Part shown: one piece after another, positions 25,401 through 37,452 of the stretch
How positions within the stretch are numbered: the stretch's first letter is position 1
Layout of the letters: every line of letters starts with the position of its first letter
Origin: Tubiluchus corallicola
Taxonomy: Eukaryota; Priapulida; Priapulimorpha; Priapulimorphida; Tubiluchidae
NCBI GenBank assembly: GCA_030141605.1
Contig: JAQGDQ010000006.1
Span: 1,247,501 to 1,311,500 of the forward strand
Direction: 5' to 3'
DNA length: 64,000 nucleotides
Position numbers and translations under genes: made by a program
The notes under the pieces: generated by a model
What the model was told of the DNA's origin: nothing
What the model saw: only the letters and a program-made list of their open reading frames with translations
The model's database searches: none

Positions 25401-28400
25401 TTTAAAGTAATATACTGAATACATTACCTCTGGCTGACAGCTACCTTTGAAATCAAAGTGGTAGATGACTCCAGGAGCTAGAAATGAGGTGAAGTAATAA
25501 AACATCTAAAACAAAACATGTACTCATGTTTACTAACCATAGATAAAAAAATTCAACGTTTTTTCGTTAAAATTGTTCTTAATAAAAAGCAGTTGTCTAC
25601 TTTAATTTATACATGTTATAAACATGCAAAAATCATAGGAAATAACCATATAAGAGAATTATGAAAATATAAATGGTGTCACGAGTCAATAACAGAAACT
25701 ATATTTGGAAATAGTTTGTAATGCCCAATTTTTTGCTTTTACAGTGTAATGTTAATTACCTCTGTGTGAATTTTTCTGCCAGAGAATCCAGTAATCGAGC
25801 CTATATCCAGTGGCAACTTCTGGTAAAGGTTACCAGTACTCAATTCGTGTAGATACAGCAAGTTCTGGCATGGAAAAAAATGAACTTATTTTTCTAACAC
25901 GACTGTTGTAAACTACTTTCCAAAAAAATTATAGTAATAATTGTGAAGACATTAAGACAATAAAAAGTAATTAGATTACTAATTAATGCAGCAGGAAAAT
26001 GACTTTCAAGATTTTCCTGACGAATTTTGTGAGAAGAAAAAACAAAAGTAGAATTATAACATTTAGGAACGCTTCTGAACTGGAAATAAGATTTTGCATG
26101 CATACTAACTTTGACATCATGTATGTAACAAGTCACCAGAACATTACTATTTACACAAGCTGCCCATTCCAAGACATCTGTCTCATGGTGTGGTATCAAG
26201 TCCTTCCAATGTTCCTATAGAATTATTCATAAAATCAAATTATAACATGTACAAAAAATAAAGTTGCAATAGGCTTCCCATGAATTTTTAAAATTGTAAA
26301 TGCACTTCTAGGCAAATTAACGGTGTACAATAGCATTTTTATTAATTAATGACCTTTGATTTGTACTACGAAAATGAAGAAAGCTATACTTACCATTTCT
26401 GGTTTGCTAATGTTGATGTTGATTAGTTTGTGGTTTGGTGAATTCAAGTTTGTTTTAAAGGTAAACACTGTTCCTTCATTAGTAATATACTGTAAAAAAG
26501 ATAAAGCATAGTCGAAAAACATTTCTTAAAATATAAAATTTAGACTAACACGAGTTTGCAAAATACATATAAAATGAGTGTAAAGTTGAATGAATGAAAT
26601 TTTAGCATAATAAAAAATGAAATTTTTTTCATTATTTTCCAAATACATCCTCACGTTTTTGCGCTATGTCTTAAACACTCAGTTATTCAAAAACACAAAC
26701 AATAATAGCTTTGACTGAGCATTTTCGCAACAATTGTAAAACACAAATGACACAGCAGGTTTGCCAGCACAAATGACACAGCAGGTTTGCCAGCATAGAA
26801 ATTACCAGTGCTTTAATGAATCCATGAGCACAGAAACTATTACTACTATTCCCTTGATACGGCTGGTCTATCATTTGCATTAGATTTTCGATCTGCTTTT
26901 TTGCCAAAAATATTGCAAAATAGTTGAGAATAAATAGCACACTGATACACCAAAATTCAAGACGACAAACTTCAATAAATACAGAAACAATAGTATATCA
27001 ATACAATATCATGCCCAAAATTAATTTAGACTAATGTTTTAAACTGCTAATAATCATGATGTTAAATGTTAAAAGGCAATGGAGCAAAACCTAAATTAGA
27101 TATAATCAAAAGCTACAGCATGTTTCGACAAATGAATTTTCAATACTTTATCATACCTTGAATCACTAAACTGCTGATAATCATGATGTTAAATGTTAAA
27201 CGGCAATGCAGCAAAACTTAAATTAGATATAATCAAAAGCTACAGCATGTTTCAACAAATGAATTTTCAATACTTATCATACCTTGAATCACTAATGAAA
27301 GGAACTGATTTTTTGCATTGTATACAAGAATAATAAAGTTGCAGAGCCAACTAACTTTCAAAGGTTACAATGTACTATTTGAGCAAAGTAAGTTACCGTA
27401 ACTTACTAATTTTTTGCCCCAAGGCAGTACGATAACAACAAACACAAGTTTGGACAATTAATTTACAAATAATAAAAAAACAGATGCTTGAAGGTTCTAG
27501 TTCATGAATACTTACCTCATAATGAGCATCAAAATTATCTACCAACTTCACCACTGCCAGTCTATCTGAAAAATAAATAGTAAACAAAGTATATTTTTAA
27601 ATAAGATAATTAAATTAATATAATCATAATTCATTCACAGTAATACAGCCATACAAAATACAGTAAGTCCTCACTTAACGATGCCTGAATTAATGACAAT
27701 TCATTTTAATCACAAAGAAACTTTTCTACCTATTTTCTGACTTAAACGTGTTAAACGTCTTTTAAAACCAGCAAATGAGCTTAATCTGAACCAGGAATTT
27801 AATATCCTTTACACTGCTTACATACATTTATTAAAATATTTTAAATTACCTTCAATTTTATATGCAGCAGCTTTGAGATCAGCATAATACAATTTATTAA
27901 CAGGCTCACATCCTCTGCTGACATCAACTATTACATAGCGACCACAGTCACTCACTTCAGCTCCTCTGCAGAAGAAATGACATAGAATTACACAAATTAC
28001 TTAGATTACATATAGAAATAAATTGGGCTTCCAAAAAATATACTTGCACACACGCACGCATGCACGCACGCACACACACACACAAAACGATTTTAGAATA
28101 AGCATAAAAAGTAAATTGTTCAAACCTTCTCAACTAAGTATTGACAGACTTCTAGGCACCACATCATGTTAGCTTTATGCTGATATAAAAAGTAATAAGT
28201 AAAAATTTACATGTGCCAAGTTGGCTCATCTGGTATCTCCATACAAAGTACATCCTCTTCCTGAGGTGTTCCAAGTTTATGGTAGTACAATTTCTGGTTG
28301 AGATTGCTATCTGTTTCTGTACCATCACCTTGCTTTTCAGGTTTAGGAAATCGCTAAGAGAATTTAGTAACGAATTAGTTTAGACTCCCAATTTGTATAA

Positions 28401-31400
28401 AAAGGAAATTACTAACTGTTCTACTACCACTATAAAATGCTAAAACATTTGGCAAGCTATTACCAGGAAATTACAATCAACCTTTATCACAATTCCTGTA
28501 GTGTGTTTGTAATTTATACTCCTTAGTCTTAATCTAAGAATAAATTACTAGCATATCACCTTTCCTTTCTTTCAACTAGGTTTGGTTTCAAAAGTTCAAT
28601 AACTATTACTAATGTACAGCAATGTTATGAATGTTTAATAACTGTGAGAGAAAGTCCATTAATTCAAAATACAAAATTTACTTGGCACATTCCTCACTCA
28701 GATATAAATGACATGAGACACTCTATATTAATCTAAAATGCAGAATGAAAATAAGTTAGTGGGAACACATAGTCTGTAGATCTCCATTGTTAGTTGATTT
28801 TGTATCAGAAAAGTGTTAGAATAAATGAAATCACAGCAGTGCTTAAGTTTCAGTTAGCAGATTATATACTAATTTCTCGTGTGCTAACAAGGTCTACAGA
28901 GTTTGCTGAACAATTATTATCATATATATTTTTTCTGTTGTATCATTACTATCATATGCATGTATATTTTTTTATGCAAATAAAAACCTTTAAAGACAAT
29001 AAAGGCAAAAATACACAAACTGGTTGACACTTGGCAAGTATTCAGCCAGACAAAAAAAATAAAATGAAATGCAATGAAGATGGGATTTACTGGGTTGAGA
29101 AGCTAAAGAAATAAATTAGGGACGAATTTATTACGAACAAAAGAAAGCATTTTGCTGGAGTGTATCACAGACATTCACAGTTTTTAAAAAGGAAAAAAAT
29201 CACAGTGCCTAGTGCCTAGAATGATTAAATGATAAGGCATCAGCATATAATGACTGTACTGTTTAGATGACATAAATTACATTGAAGTAAAAATATCTAA
29301 ACATTAGTAGGCCAATAAAAAATGCATACTACGTAAGGTTAGTAATATGTAAAGACCAACCTTCACACTAACGTTCACATATGATTTAATTCATTTTAAG
29401 GAATTCAGGGGAGGCCTTAGGAGGTGCAGTGCCTAATTAGGAATAATTTTGGTGGGCCCAGATTCCCGGCCAATTTGCACCAAGGTTTGTAGAATCAAAG
29501 AAATATAAAAAGTCTATTATGGTAGAATGGTATTATGGTATATCTCTATGGTAGAATGAAAAGCAATAAAAATATGCACTTAAAATGCATGCAAGTGAAT
29601 AGACCAAACAGATGTAAGCTACATTTTAATACAAAATTGCATATATGTAAGCCTACCAGTAACAAACAAAATGTGTATATCACCTCTGAAAAGTACACAG
29701 TTACAATACCAGTTGTTTTAGTGACTGTGAAGTGATTTATTAAAAACATTAATTTATTTTTGTTCAGAAAAAACAGAATTTACATGTACTGTTGGAAACA
29801 AATGATCCTTTTTGGACTTCTTAAATCACTTATATTCATAAACTATAAATGCGTAATATTATTATTGCCTTTTATTATGAGATGGAATCAATTGTGAAAA
29901 ATGTACTGCTGCACCATATGATGACAAATGATCTATTATTTAGGTAAACCCCTAGATATACTGTACCTCCACTTTGCAAAAGCATTTGACTCCATCCCAC
30001 GTGAACGCTTGATTACTAAGCTACAGAGTTAGAGAATAGAAGGAAAGCTTTTGACATGGATACGTCAATTCTTAATGGGACAGTTAATGGTCACAAATTT
30101 GATTGGGTCACTAGTAGCATCAGGGATTCCACGGGGGAGTGTACTCGGCCCAGTATTGTTCATAATTTTTGTAAACGGTATGCCAGAGGTTGTAAAGTCT
30201 GACCTGCTCATGTTTGCAGCTGACACCAAGATTCGTTTTATAGTCGAATAACTCGATAAAGCGATAAGTCTACAACAGGATTTGGGCAGTCTAACAGAGT
30301 AGGCAAAAACATGTAGAAATTCAAGTGAGCAAGGCAAACACGATACTTGGATTAATCAGATCATATGAATTTTTAGATGGAATGACATTAAAACTGTTAT
30401 TTGTAGCATTAGTTAGGCCACACCTCGAGTATGGTATAACAGCATGGATGCCCAGGCTTGTCAAGGACCAGAAGTTGATGGAAGGTGTTCTTCACAGAGC
30501 AACTAGGATGGTCCCACAGATCAAGGAGCTGCCTTATGAGGAGTGTCTAAAGGCTTTAGAGTTGTTCAGTATGTGGTACAGACAGGTCCGTGGTGATATG
30601 ATAGAAGTATACAAGTTTACACATGGAATGTAGAGTATGCATGCTGAGATCCTTCAAAGAGATAATCAGACAAGAACTAGGGGACATTCATACAAGTTAA
30701 AGAAAATGTATAGTCGTACTGCTACACGACACAACTTCTTCAGCTAGAGGGTCGTAGATCGCTGAAACAATCTCCCTGAGAATGTAGTCTCTGCAAACTA
30801 TCATAACCTCTTTTAAAAGCAAATTAGATAATATATGGCTAAACTACCGCTATAGCTGAGAGACTGTGCCACCTAGAAATTTATAGTGCTGACAGTTATG
30901 AACGGTCAACAGGTAGAGATGCCTAACAACTAGGACCGAAAGGATATGATATGAGAAAGTTATTTTTCTTGCTTTTTTCTCTGACATTGTTCAGTCACCA
31001 TTTCAAACAAAATGTTTTTTAACAATGTGGAGTAAACTCAAGGAAACTAAGGAAACTAAGGCTCTCATGGTGCATGTATTACCAAATTTTATAGATCTAT
31101 CCCATTTGGGATAATTTATCCTGTCTTCGACCCCTTTTGCAAACTTAAACACTTGGGTATGAATATAGGCCTACTACATATTTTGCAACATATATAGAGA
31201 TGTGCATATGTGCATGTGCATAAAGATGTAATATCGTAATTTAATCACATGATACTATTAAAAGAAAATACTATAAATTTATAGATACTTGAAAGCAGTT
31301 ACACGTTTTTTCACATATTCGTCTTTTTAATTTTTTTCAGAGAAATGAATTTTAGTGCTGTCGATATTACTTAATTCAGGTACAGTGGAAAACTTCAAAA

Positions 31401-34400
31401 CATAAACAGTATAAACAAACACTACTGACTTTGTCAAAATTCATAAAAAATTATAATCACAGTAATCACTGTTCTCTGTAAATCATGAAATGCAGTGTTG
31501 TATGTACTTGACAAGCGAAGAGTAGATTACACTCTAGCACGAGGCCCCTCAGGCACGGGGCCCAGTTAATAGTAATTGGTCCAATTGGCTTAAAGCGGCC
31601 CTGCTAAGGGTTAAGGGCTCACTGCTTGTACGTCAGTCAACTTAATAAGAGCATACATTATAAGCCTACAAGCTAAATTCTGAAAAACATAGATACAGGG
31701 TTGTTTCTCATATTTAAAACTAAAATTTTGTGTAAAACAATATGGAAAACTCACATTGTAAAAAAGACCCTTATGATCGTGTGTCCAAGCCATGCATGAA
31801 AACTTAACAAATTCCAAGATATCGGGTAGCAACATCTTAGTTTCAACATCCATAAACTATGAAAAAGAAATAACTCTGATAAAGTATAGATAAGAAATAA
31901 CATCCATAACAGCTGTATAAGAAATTTCCTGGGTATGCAACAGGCATATACTTTATTTTTACAAAAGAATAGGGTCATTGACGTTTCATTTAACCTACTT
32001 TTTTATGAAACACATAAATGGCATTAAGGAAGAAATTACTGCACCATGTTTATGTGAATCATTAAAGTACGCCAGGCATGTTGCTTGCATAGTTGTTATT
32101 TTATAGTATATTCTTGGTTGAGCATCATCTGCATGGTATATTTTAGTAAGCCTACGAAAAGCATAAAGTATTTGCTTGTGAGTAAGCAGGACAGCCATAT
32201 GACGTCTGTGGCTGATGTGACAAGATGTGGTAGGTCCACGTTGATATTAAGCACTTGTCTTTATGTAATTATCTAGTAATAGGCATCACTAAGGTAGCTG
32301 TTATGCAGAGTATTTTTTCACCTTAATTTTTACCCAGTCTGAACCACACTCACTGAGGCCGTGTGCAAACAATGTGCCATCTTCAGAAAAAGACGTTCCT
32401 CGCAGAGCAATGGTACCATCTTCTGAAAGTTTATTAGGATCCAAAAATACCTCACTCTCTGCTGTAAGTGAGTCCTGAACATACAGTACACTGGAAAACA
32501 CAAGTATTTCTTATTGAGCAGGTATATAGTTTTTAAAGCAAAAGCCAAGTCTCTCAGGAAGTTGAGCTTATTCTAATATTTGAGAAAAATGTTAGAATGT
32601 TTGTGAAGTTTGTGAAATGAAATTGTGATAAGCGCCTCGTGTAACTAATAATTTCAATTTAAAATCACGATCACTTCACGCTTGGGCACACTCATTTTGG
32701 TGAAAAATGGTGTCTTCTGGTTACCGTGCAATAAACAGTTATTCTGCCAAGTGCTTCAGCAATATTTTTTTGACTTATAGAGTGGACTTTATAAACTAAG
32801 TAGCCCGGTTACTCGCAAGTTTACATGTGTATCCGAAAGTCAACAAAAGTCTGTAAATTAATTACATTTACACATACACATTTACGGTATAATCCTGTGC
32901 GTTAAAGCTACGTAACCACTATAATCTTGGTCATGTGATCAAAGGACAAATTTTTACATAAACACAGTTAAATACAACACTAGAATAACTGAACTTCTGA
33001 GAGATCTGTAGAAATTTCTTAATGCGACCTTCATCACAGCTTGCCTTCACAGCATTCACGCTGCCCAGCAATCACCAGTTTAAGTCATTTTTTTCAAATA
33101 TGCCAGTAGCGACGTTCGTTTGGCGGGAGATAAAAAATATTTAATTTTTTTTTACATTTTTAAGCAAAGCATTCTAAGCGCATATGTTGCATGGTGATTT
33201 AAATATTTTTAATTGTATATTAAAATGCAATAAATGTTGTTCGAGGGTTGGTTCTTCAATTAAGCTCGTCGATGTTTTTAGATTTAGCTATAAATACACT
33301 TTGTGTGAAAATTATGAAAACAAGACCTGTAACTATACATCAGTGTAATGATGCACCTTAATATCTTTTATTACGATACACATATTGTCAAAGTGCATTC
33401 GTGTCATGATAATTTGAGTCAATGATATGTTTTAGCATGCTGATAAAAACAATGTGAATAATAAATTAGCTCGTGCTTGCCTATCTACAGATAAAAAACA
33501 ATGTGAAACAGTTCAAGTTGCATGTACAGCATAGTGTACTGTGGGTGTGTTGTGTAACAACCAGTATTGAGTGCAGAAGTAGCTGACTTGATACAGGCAA
33601 ACCTGCTATTAGCAACCACTTGAACAAGTAGTTGAATAACAAGTGTTTATAATAGCCTATAGTAGCCTAATTATATTATTGCATATAAATTTGCGAAATG
33701 GCATACGTGAAGCAGAAAACACAAAAGCATATATTAAATCTGAAAGTACTGAAATGTTTTGCTTTTCTGGTGGCTTATGATGCAAATTTTACACAAGCAA
33801 TAAACAAAAATTAAACAATTTGACAAGTTATTTTAGAATTCTGTTTGACCGATAAATATATTTAGCAGTTATTATCAACAGGTTCAACTTGTTTTTTGCA
33901 GGCTCTTGGTTATGTGAAAATCTAATAAGGTAAGTAGAATATTATATTATTCGGTGTCCTTATTGATGTTTTTATACTACATACTTCATGCAAACATAAT
34001 TTCAAACCAACAAAAGATGACTTCTTACAAAATGTCAATTCTCAATGTTAAAACTCAAGCGTATGAATTTGTCAGGGTTTTTACATTCATTGTAAGAAAT
34101 TACACATGCATGATTATTCACTTCCTGCATGTGAAAGAAACCAATGTCCCCTGCTTACCAGCAGGTCAGCATGCTCTTGTTAGTATTAATGCAAAAACAA
34201 ATGCCCGTCGGCATTATTACAAGTGCCTTTTCAAATGCCCTTGTTAGTATTAATACAAGTATTTGTACAAATCTTGGCTAAAACATAACTGATATAGCAA
34301 CAATAAGAAAGCAATTATCTCGAAAGTGTGATGTTAATTGTCCTCACACTGTTCACAGTCATATCGTGTAGCCTAGTCAATGTTGCTTTGTAAATCTTCA

Positions 34401-35346
34401 AATAGTCATGAAGATGATTAAGCAAAAAATCGCATACCTTTGGTTTTGCAGACCAGTGTTCAGATAGTAGAAATAACGCAGCCCTTTTCGGAATGGACAA
34501 CTGTATTTTGGATAGTCCCATATTTCCGTTAATCTACAATGAAAAAGTTTGCACCGTGGTGAAAGTAAGTAAGCAGAAAACTAGAGCTCTGTAAACCCAA
34601 CAGAAGAACAGATATAAATCAAAAGCATATAATATTAATAAAAAAATGGACAAACAAAAACTTTATAATGCAAATAATAAAAAATGTGATTTATTTAGAT
34701 GCTAAATTTTCTTAAACAAGATTATTTGCTTAAAAACCTAAGTCTTGTACAGCCTTAAAAGCTGCTAAATTACATTAAAAGAACATTTGCTTAAAGGATT
34801 ACCTTGCATTTAGTCTTTCCCGATTTCTACAGTTTTGCAAAAACGGTAAAGTTATTTTGTTATGTGCTTCAACTATTGCTTTCGTTTCTTCTGAATCTGG
34901 ATCCTCTAGCCATCGGTAGGGATCGCATACCTGCAAGCGAAGTAGAATAGTTACTTACATTACATACTACTAATATATCTAAACTGCTGGTATAAAAAAC
35001 TGGACAATTTAAAGTGACAGGACCTATAGACAAGGAAACACAGATAAGACAAAATTAAATAAGATGAGAACGATCTATCTTCTGATATTAAGTCTTCGAC
35101 AAACTTACTTGAAAGTGATAATTATGAGAACAATGTTTTTGAATTTGGATTAAATAGCTTTGACTGTATTTTGCTAAGGTGAGTCTACACTTATTAGTCT
35201 TTTTTTCCACTAGGAAAAGCCATGTCCCTAATCCTGTTGTTTTGAGTTTTCTACTACATTGATACAGTAATATGTTATACCTTCATCCCATGATAATCAT
35301 CTACTACTGCATCATCACGCCTTGGGTTAGGATAATGAAACTTCAT
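16437..35346 (-). CDS. PREP: Prolyl endopeptidase (prolyl oligopeptidase), complete
   Basis: A cytosolic S9A serine peptidase that cleaves short peptides after proline. I reconstruct 20 GT-AG coding exons: 35346-35281, 34930-34803, 34533-34438, 32490-32322, 31856-31755, 28353-28211, 27965-27850, 27565-27516, 26489-26394, 26214-26110, 25864-25760, 25505-25428, 22962-22849, 22703-22555, 21430-21314, 20677-20582, 20346-20245, 19915-19756, 16818-16750, 16502-16437. They total 2,127 nt and encode 708 aa (human 710). The N-terminal block has [20 protein letters not shown]. The propeller region has [12 protein letters not shown] and [11 protein letters not shown]. The hydrolase domain has YGYGGF, NIRGGSEYGEGW, the nucleophile S552 in GGSNGG, D639 in [10 protein letters not shown] and H678 in GHGAGKPT. 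Each triad residue is offset by two from human S554, D641 and H680, which confirms the exon joins. No defects were seen. Confidence 0.98.
17939..17985 (+). repeat. Isolated pogo/Tigger-like terminal fragment
   Basis: The phrase cagtaaaactccacattatc after TA resembles one terminus of a Tigger-type transposon. No matching opposite end was found nearby. A similar lone end, cagtaagtcctcacttaacg, is at 27661-27680 in PREP intron 7. Both are short and could be chance. Confidence 0.35.
18423..19378 (-). mobile_element. Non-autonomous pogo/Tigger-like TIR transposon, copy 1 (PREP intron 18)
   Basis: A 956-bp element between TA dinucleotides (18421-18422, 19379-19380). Its termini read CACTAGGCATTGCTTAATAG and, inverted, CAGTAGGCGTCACTTAATAG. 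TA duplications and CAGTAG...CTTAA ends are typical of pogo/Tigger elements of the Tc1-mariner superfamily. It aligns over nearly its whole length to the reverse complement of 24365-25180. Shared marks include the subterminal phrase taattgactcaaaaa and an interior ttttaaaatattttttctaa. No transposase frame survives. Confidence 0.85.
21241..21280. repeat. Exact 20-bp tandem duplication in PREP intron 15
   Basis: Two identical adjacent copies of gttcattcagatattcagag, ending 33 bases from the exon 15 donor. No mismatch between the copies, so this is a recent event. Confidence 0.95.
23129..23606. mobile_element. hAT-like MITE in PREP intron 12
   Basis: The 478-bp segment starts TAGTGATGGGTGATTAAT and ends, inverted, TTAGTGATGAGCGATTT. 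This gives imperfect terminal inverted repeats of about 15 bp, of a kind common in hAT elements. The flanking octamers (gtggtggg and atggtaag) match only partly, so the target duplication is not convincing. Non-coding. Confidence 0.55.
23685..24184. mobile_element. Possible MITE in PREP intron 12
   Basis: The segment begins CTAGGGATGTTAAACAATAC and ends, inverted, CTAGGAATATAGTTATCG. The CTAGGRATRT ends and a shared AATTTGG block give degenerate inverted termini. The interior is rich in gatac/tatcgat tracts. No target duplication was found, so boundaries are approximate. Confidence 0.4.
24365..25180 (+). mobile_element. Non-autonomous pogo/Tigger-like TIR transposon, copy 2 (PREP intron 12)
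   Basis: An 816-bp element between TA dinucleotides (24363-24364, 25181-25182). Its ends read CAGTAGGTGCCGCTTAATAG and, inverted, CAGTAGGCGCCACTTAATAA. It is the inverted partner of 18423-19378 and lacks some interior sequence present there (about 140 bp net). The two copies lie in opposite orientation about 5 kb apart, on either side of PREP exons 13-18. Confidence 0.85.
26742..26793. repeat. Exact 26-bp tandem duplication in PREP intron 8
   Basis: Two perfect copies, 26742-26767 and 26768-26793, each starting cacaaatgacacagcagg. Identity of the copies points to a recent replication-slippage type event. Confidence 0.95.
27041..27293. repeat. Two-unit tandem duplication of about 127 bp in PREP intron 8
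   Basis: Unit 1 is 27041-27167 and unit 2 is 27168-27293. They differ at only a handful of positions, such as aaaggcaatgg versus aacggcaatgc and one T deletion. Both start aaactgct(a/g)ataatcatga and end accttgaatcact. Non-coding; a recent duplication. Confidence 0.93.
28046..28084. repeat. (CA)n/(GCAC)n microsatellite in PREP intron 6
   Basis: A mixed gcac/cgca and ca repeat tract of about 39 bases, lying between PREP exon 7 and exon 6. Confidence 0.9.
29406..31603. mobile_element. Possible hAT-like element with a nested LINE fragment (PREP intron 5)
   Basis: The left end CAGGGGAGGCCTTAGG, with a nearby tggtgggccc, and the right end ggcccagttaata...AAAGCGGCCCTG look like the two termini of one hAT-type element. 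Termini with CAGGGSCGGCCTTA and CCGGCCCTG are common in animals. A CR1/jockey-like fragment lies inside. Flanking octamers do not match (aaggaatt and ctaagggt), so these could be two separate remnants. Confidence 0.35.
29935..30960 (+). pseudogene. CR1/jockey-like LINE reverse transcriptase fragment (PREP intron 5)
   Basis: Open pieces read [20 protein letters not shown] (29950-30020), [14 protein letters not shown], then FAADTKIRF where the family has FADDTKIF. The reading then jumps to [38 protein letters not shown] and ELPYEECLK, with a degenerate [11 protein letters not shown] tail. About 60 codons expected between the YADD-equivalent box and SKAN are missing around 30270-30325. Stops occur at 30030, 30249 and 30631. 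It is antisense to PREP, 5'-truncated, and has lost the first catalytic Asp of the YADD-type box. It belongs to the jockey/CR1 superfamily; the exact clade is uncertain. Confidence 0.88.
32620..32755 (+). repeat. Dispersed repeat, copy B (PREP intron 3)
   Basis: Matches 1772-1905 in EMC4 intron 2 in the same orientation, sharing ttgtgataag, cttgggc, cactcatttt and accgtgcaat in the same order. The family was not recognised. It may be part of a SINE or MITE. Confidence 0.55.
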
Positions 35347-35996
35347 ATTTGTCAGCCGTTATTACCAGTCACAGGCAATTTCTAGAACGAAGACCTACAC
35401 ACACACACACATATATATATATATTAGTTGATAACCTAGTCAATGCATAAATGTATATTTATGTTGCTATACAATATTTTGGTAAAATCACTGCTGTTTG
35501 CAGCTACATAGTATTCGTGACTGTGAGGTGGTTAAGAAACTTCAGTTTCCACTGTATCCTTTAGAATTGTTAAAGTAAACATTCTGGTATGTTTTGCAAT
35601 TATGTTTAAATAAATATATGATGAAAATTCCAATTCTGAGTACCAATTCATTTGTGGTAGACTAAGCTGCAATTACAAAATAAACCTGTTAGCCTCCTAG
35701 GGATGTGATGAATTTGAAATTACCAAATCCGAACCTCAATATGAAATAGTTTTAGAAACTGAATTTCGATTTTTTAAGCATTTCTTTAAACCGAATCTTA
35801 TTTGAATGGCTTGTGGATGTTACCTATACTCAGTGTAAAAAATCTAGGTGACGAAAGACCATCAAATTATCATATTGACAAGTTCCATTTACATGATTAG
35901 CGGTAATACCACTTTTAGGTTTCTGAATTTTTATGTCACAAAGTCATTCATACATGATGATGATTTTATTTCAGAATATTGATATGAATAAAAACT
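35347..35996. other. PREP upstream region, with CA/TA microsatellite
   Basis: Contains the immediate upstream DNA of PREP (minus strand) and an (AC)n(AT)n tract at 35397-35424. A short stretch near 35700-35800 (agggatgtgatgaatttgaa) resembles a degraded MITE end. No promoter motif can be claimed. Confidence 0.5.
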
Positions 35997-36470
35997 AATC
36001 AGTGATATAATGAAAAGATCTTGCAAACTTTATGTGCATTGCATTAAGAATGTTTTTTTCTTTTTGAGCTAAGTAGTTTTTGACAGCTCACCTTGATACA
36101 AGGTTTCAAGCCCGAGACTGAAATGAGCTGAACTAAGTGATAAAAAATTGTCTTGAAATTCTGTGTTATGCTGTCTTGCCTTGCTGCTGACTTGACATGC
36201 TGTCTTAGTGCACACAGAGCTTGTATTTGCAGTGAGGCTATTCTTTTAATCAGCGATATAACAAAAAAACATTGCAAAGTTTATATATGCATTAAGAGAG
36301 CTTTTTTTCAGCCAAGTAACAGTTTTTGACTGCTCACCTTGATACAAAAAGGTTTGAGGCCTGGAACTGAAATGAGCTGAACTAAATGATCAAAAAATTT
36401 TCTTGAAATTCTGTATGATCTACATGCTGTCTTAGTGCACATAGATCTTGTAGTAGCAGTAACACTGTAT
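35997..36470. repeat. Two-unit tandem duplication of about 240 bp upstream of PREP
   Basis: Unit 1 is 35997-36247 and unit 2 is 36248 to about 36470. Each runs from aatcag(t/c)gatata through gctcaccttgatacaa and gaaatgagctgaacta to atgctgtcttagtgcaca. Divergence is clearly higher than in the 27041-27293 duplication, and unit 2 lacks about 25 bases, so this event is older. The short minus-strand open frames here come from the repeat and do not look like genes. Confidence 0.88.
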
Positions 36471-36685
36471 AAAACTTGTAAATTGAAACTTCCACACTGA
36501 CAATTAGGAGCAGCCTTATAATGGTCAGTCAATGAGCAAGAAAGTGAAGCAGATTTAGACAACATGGGATAAATTTCCAGAAAATAATGACAGCATCAGT
36601 AACGCACACTTCACTAATTAAGCAAAAGCATAAACTACTGGCTAAAGTTTACAATTTACCACACAAGATATTAGTTTGTGAAGTG

Positions 36686-36741
36686 GTTTAGGGTTGCGGT
36701 TAGGATTAGGTTTAGGGTTGGATTAGAGTTAAGGTTAGGGT
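36686..36741. repeat. Short TTAGGG-like tract
   Basis: Interspersed ttaggg, ttagga and ttaagg units on the plus strand over about 55 bases. Degenerate, so either a chance G+T-rich run or a small relic of telomere-type repeat. Confidence 0.6.
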
Positions 36742-37452
36742 ATTTCAATTGTGTGGGGAATTGTAAAGTCCTTCCAAATTACCTTATTTTGTTAATGAGA
36801 TTAATGATTGTGTTTTTGGTGATACACTGCCGTTGAGCCAGCTGGAGTACCTAAAAATATTTTAAACTACAAAAAATTTTCATTTTCAGTTACACAAGTC
36901 TTTCAAACAGGTAAGTGTGATGTCAAAGGACAAGAAAAGGGGTACCTGAAGTAGGTTTCAGAAAAATTGCCTTAAAGTTATCTTACTTTATAGCAATTTC
37001 ATGCATATATCATGCTTGCATTGAAATGAATTTTTGTTTGTCTTAATTTTAAATCTCCCGCAATACTGTTCCAAAGTCGTAATTACATGAAATGTAAATC
37101 AGGGGAAGAAAGAGCAATGTTAAATTATGTCCCAAAAACTTTCCATACAAATCTATATTACTTAGCTTTTCGCTTACTTGCTGGAAAGACTTGCGTAACT
37201 AGAAATGAGAATATTTAATTATTTAAAATGTTTTCACCAATTGGTAAACTGTCGCTGACTCACCCTCCAGGGTGCACCACTCACTAACCAAAAACGTACT
37301 TTTAATCTTATTGATAAGATATATCAATATAAAATTTCACTCAGTTGGTGACGTGTGCCTTACGAATGCATCCGGTTTGCAAAAAAAAGGAATTTATCAC
37401 ATAAATCACAAAAGACTTTACAGGCAACAAGAATGTTCTTTTAACTTGGGAG

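Noticed and set aside
29406-31603. A complete 2.2-kb hAT element as a firm call
   Set aside because: Both ends look right, but the flanking octamers do not match, so it is listed only at low confidence.
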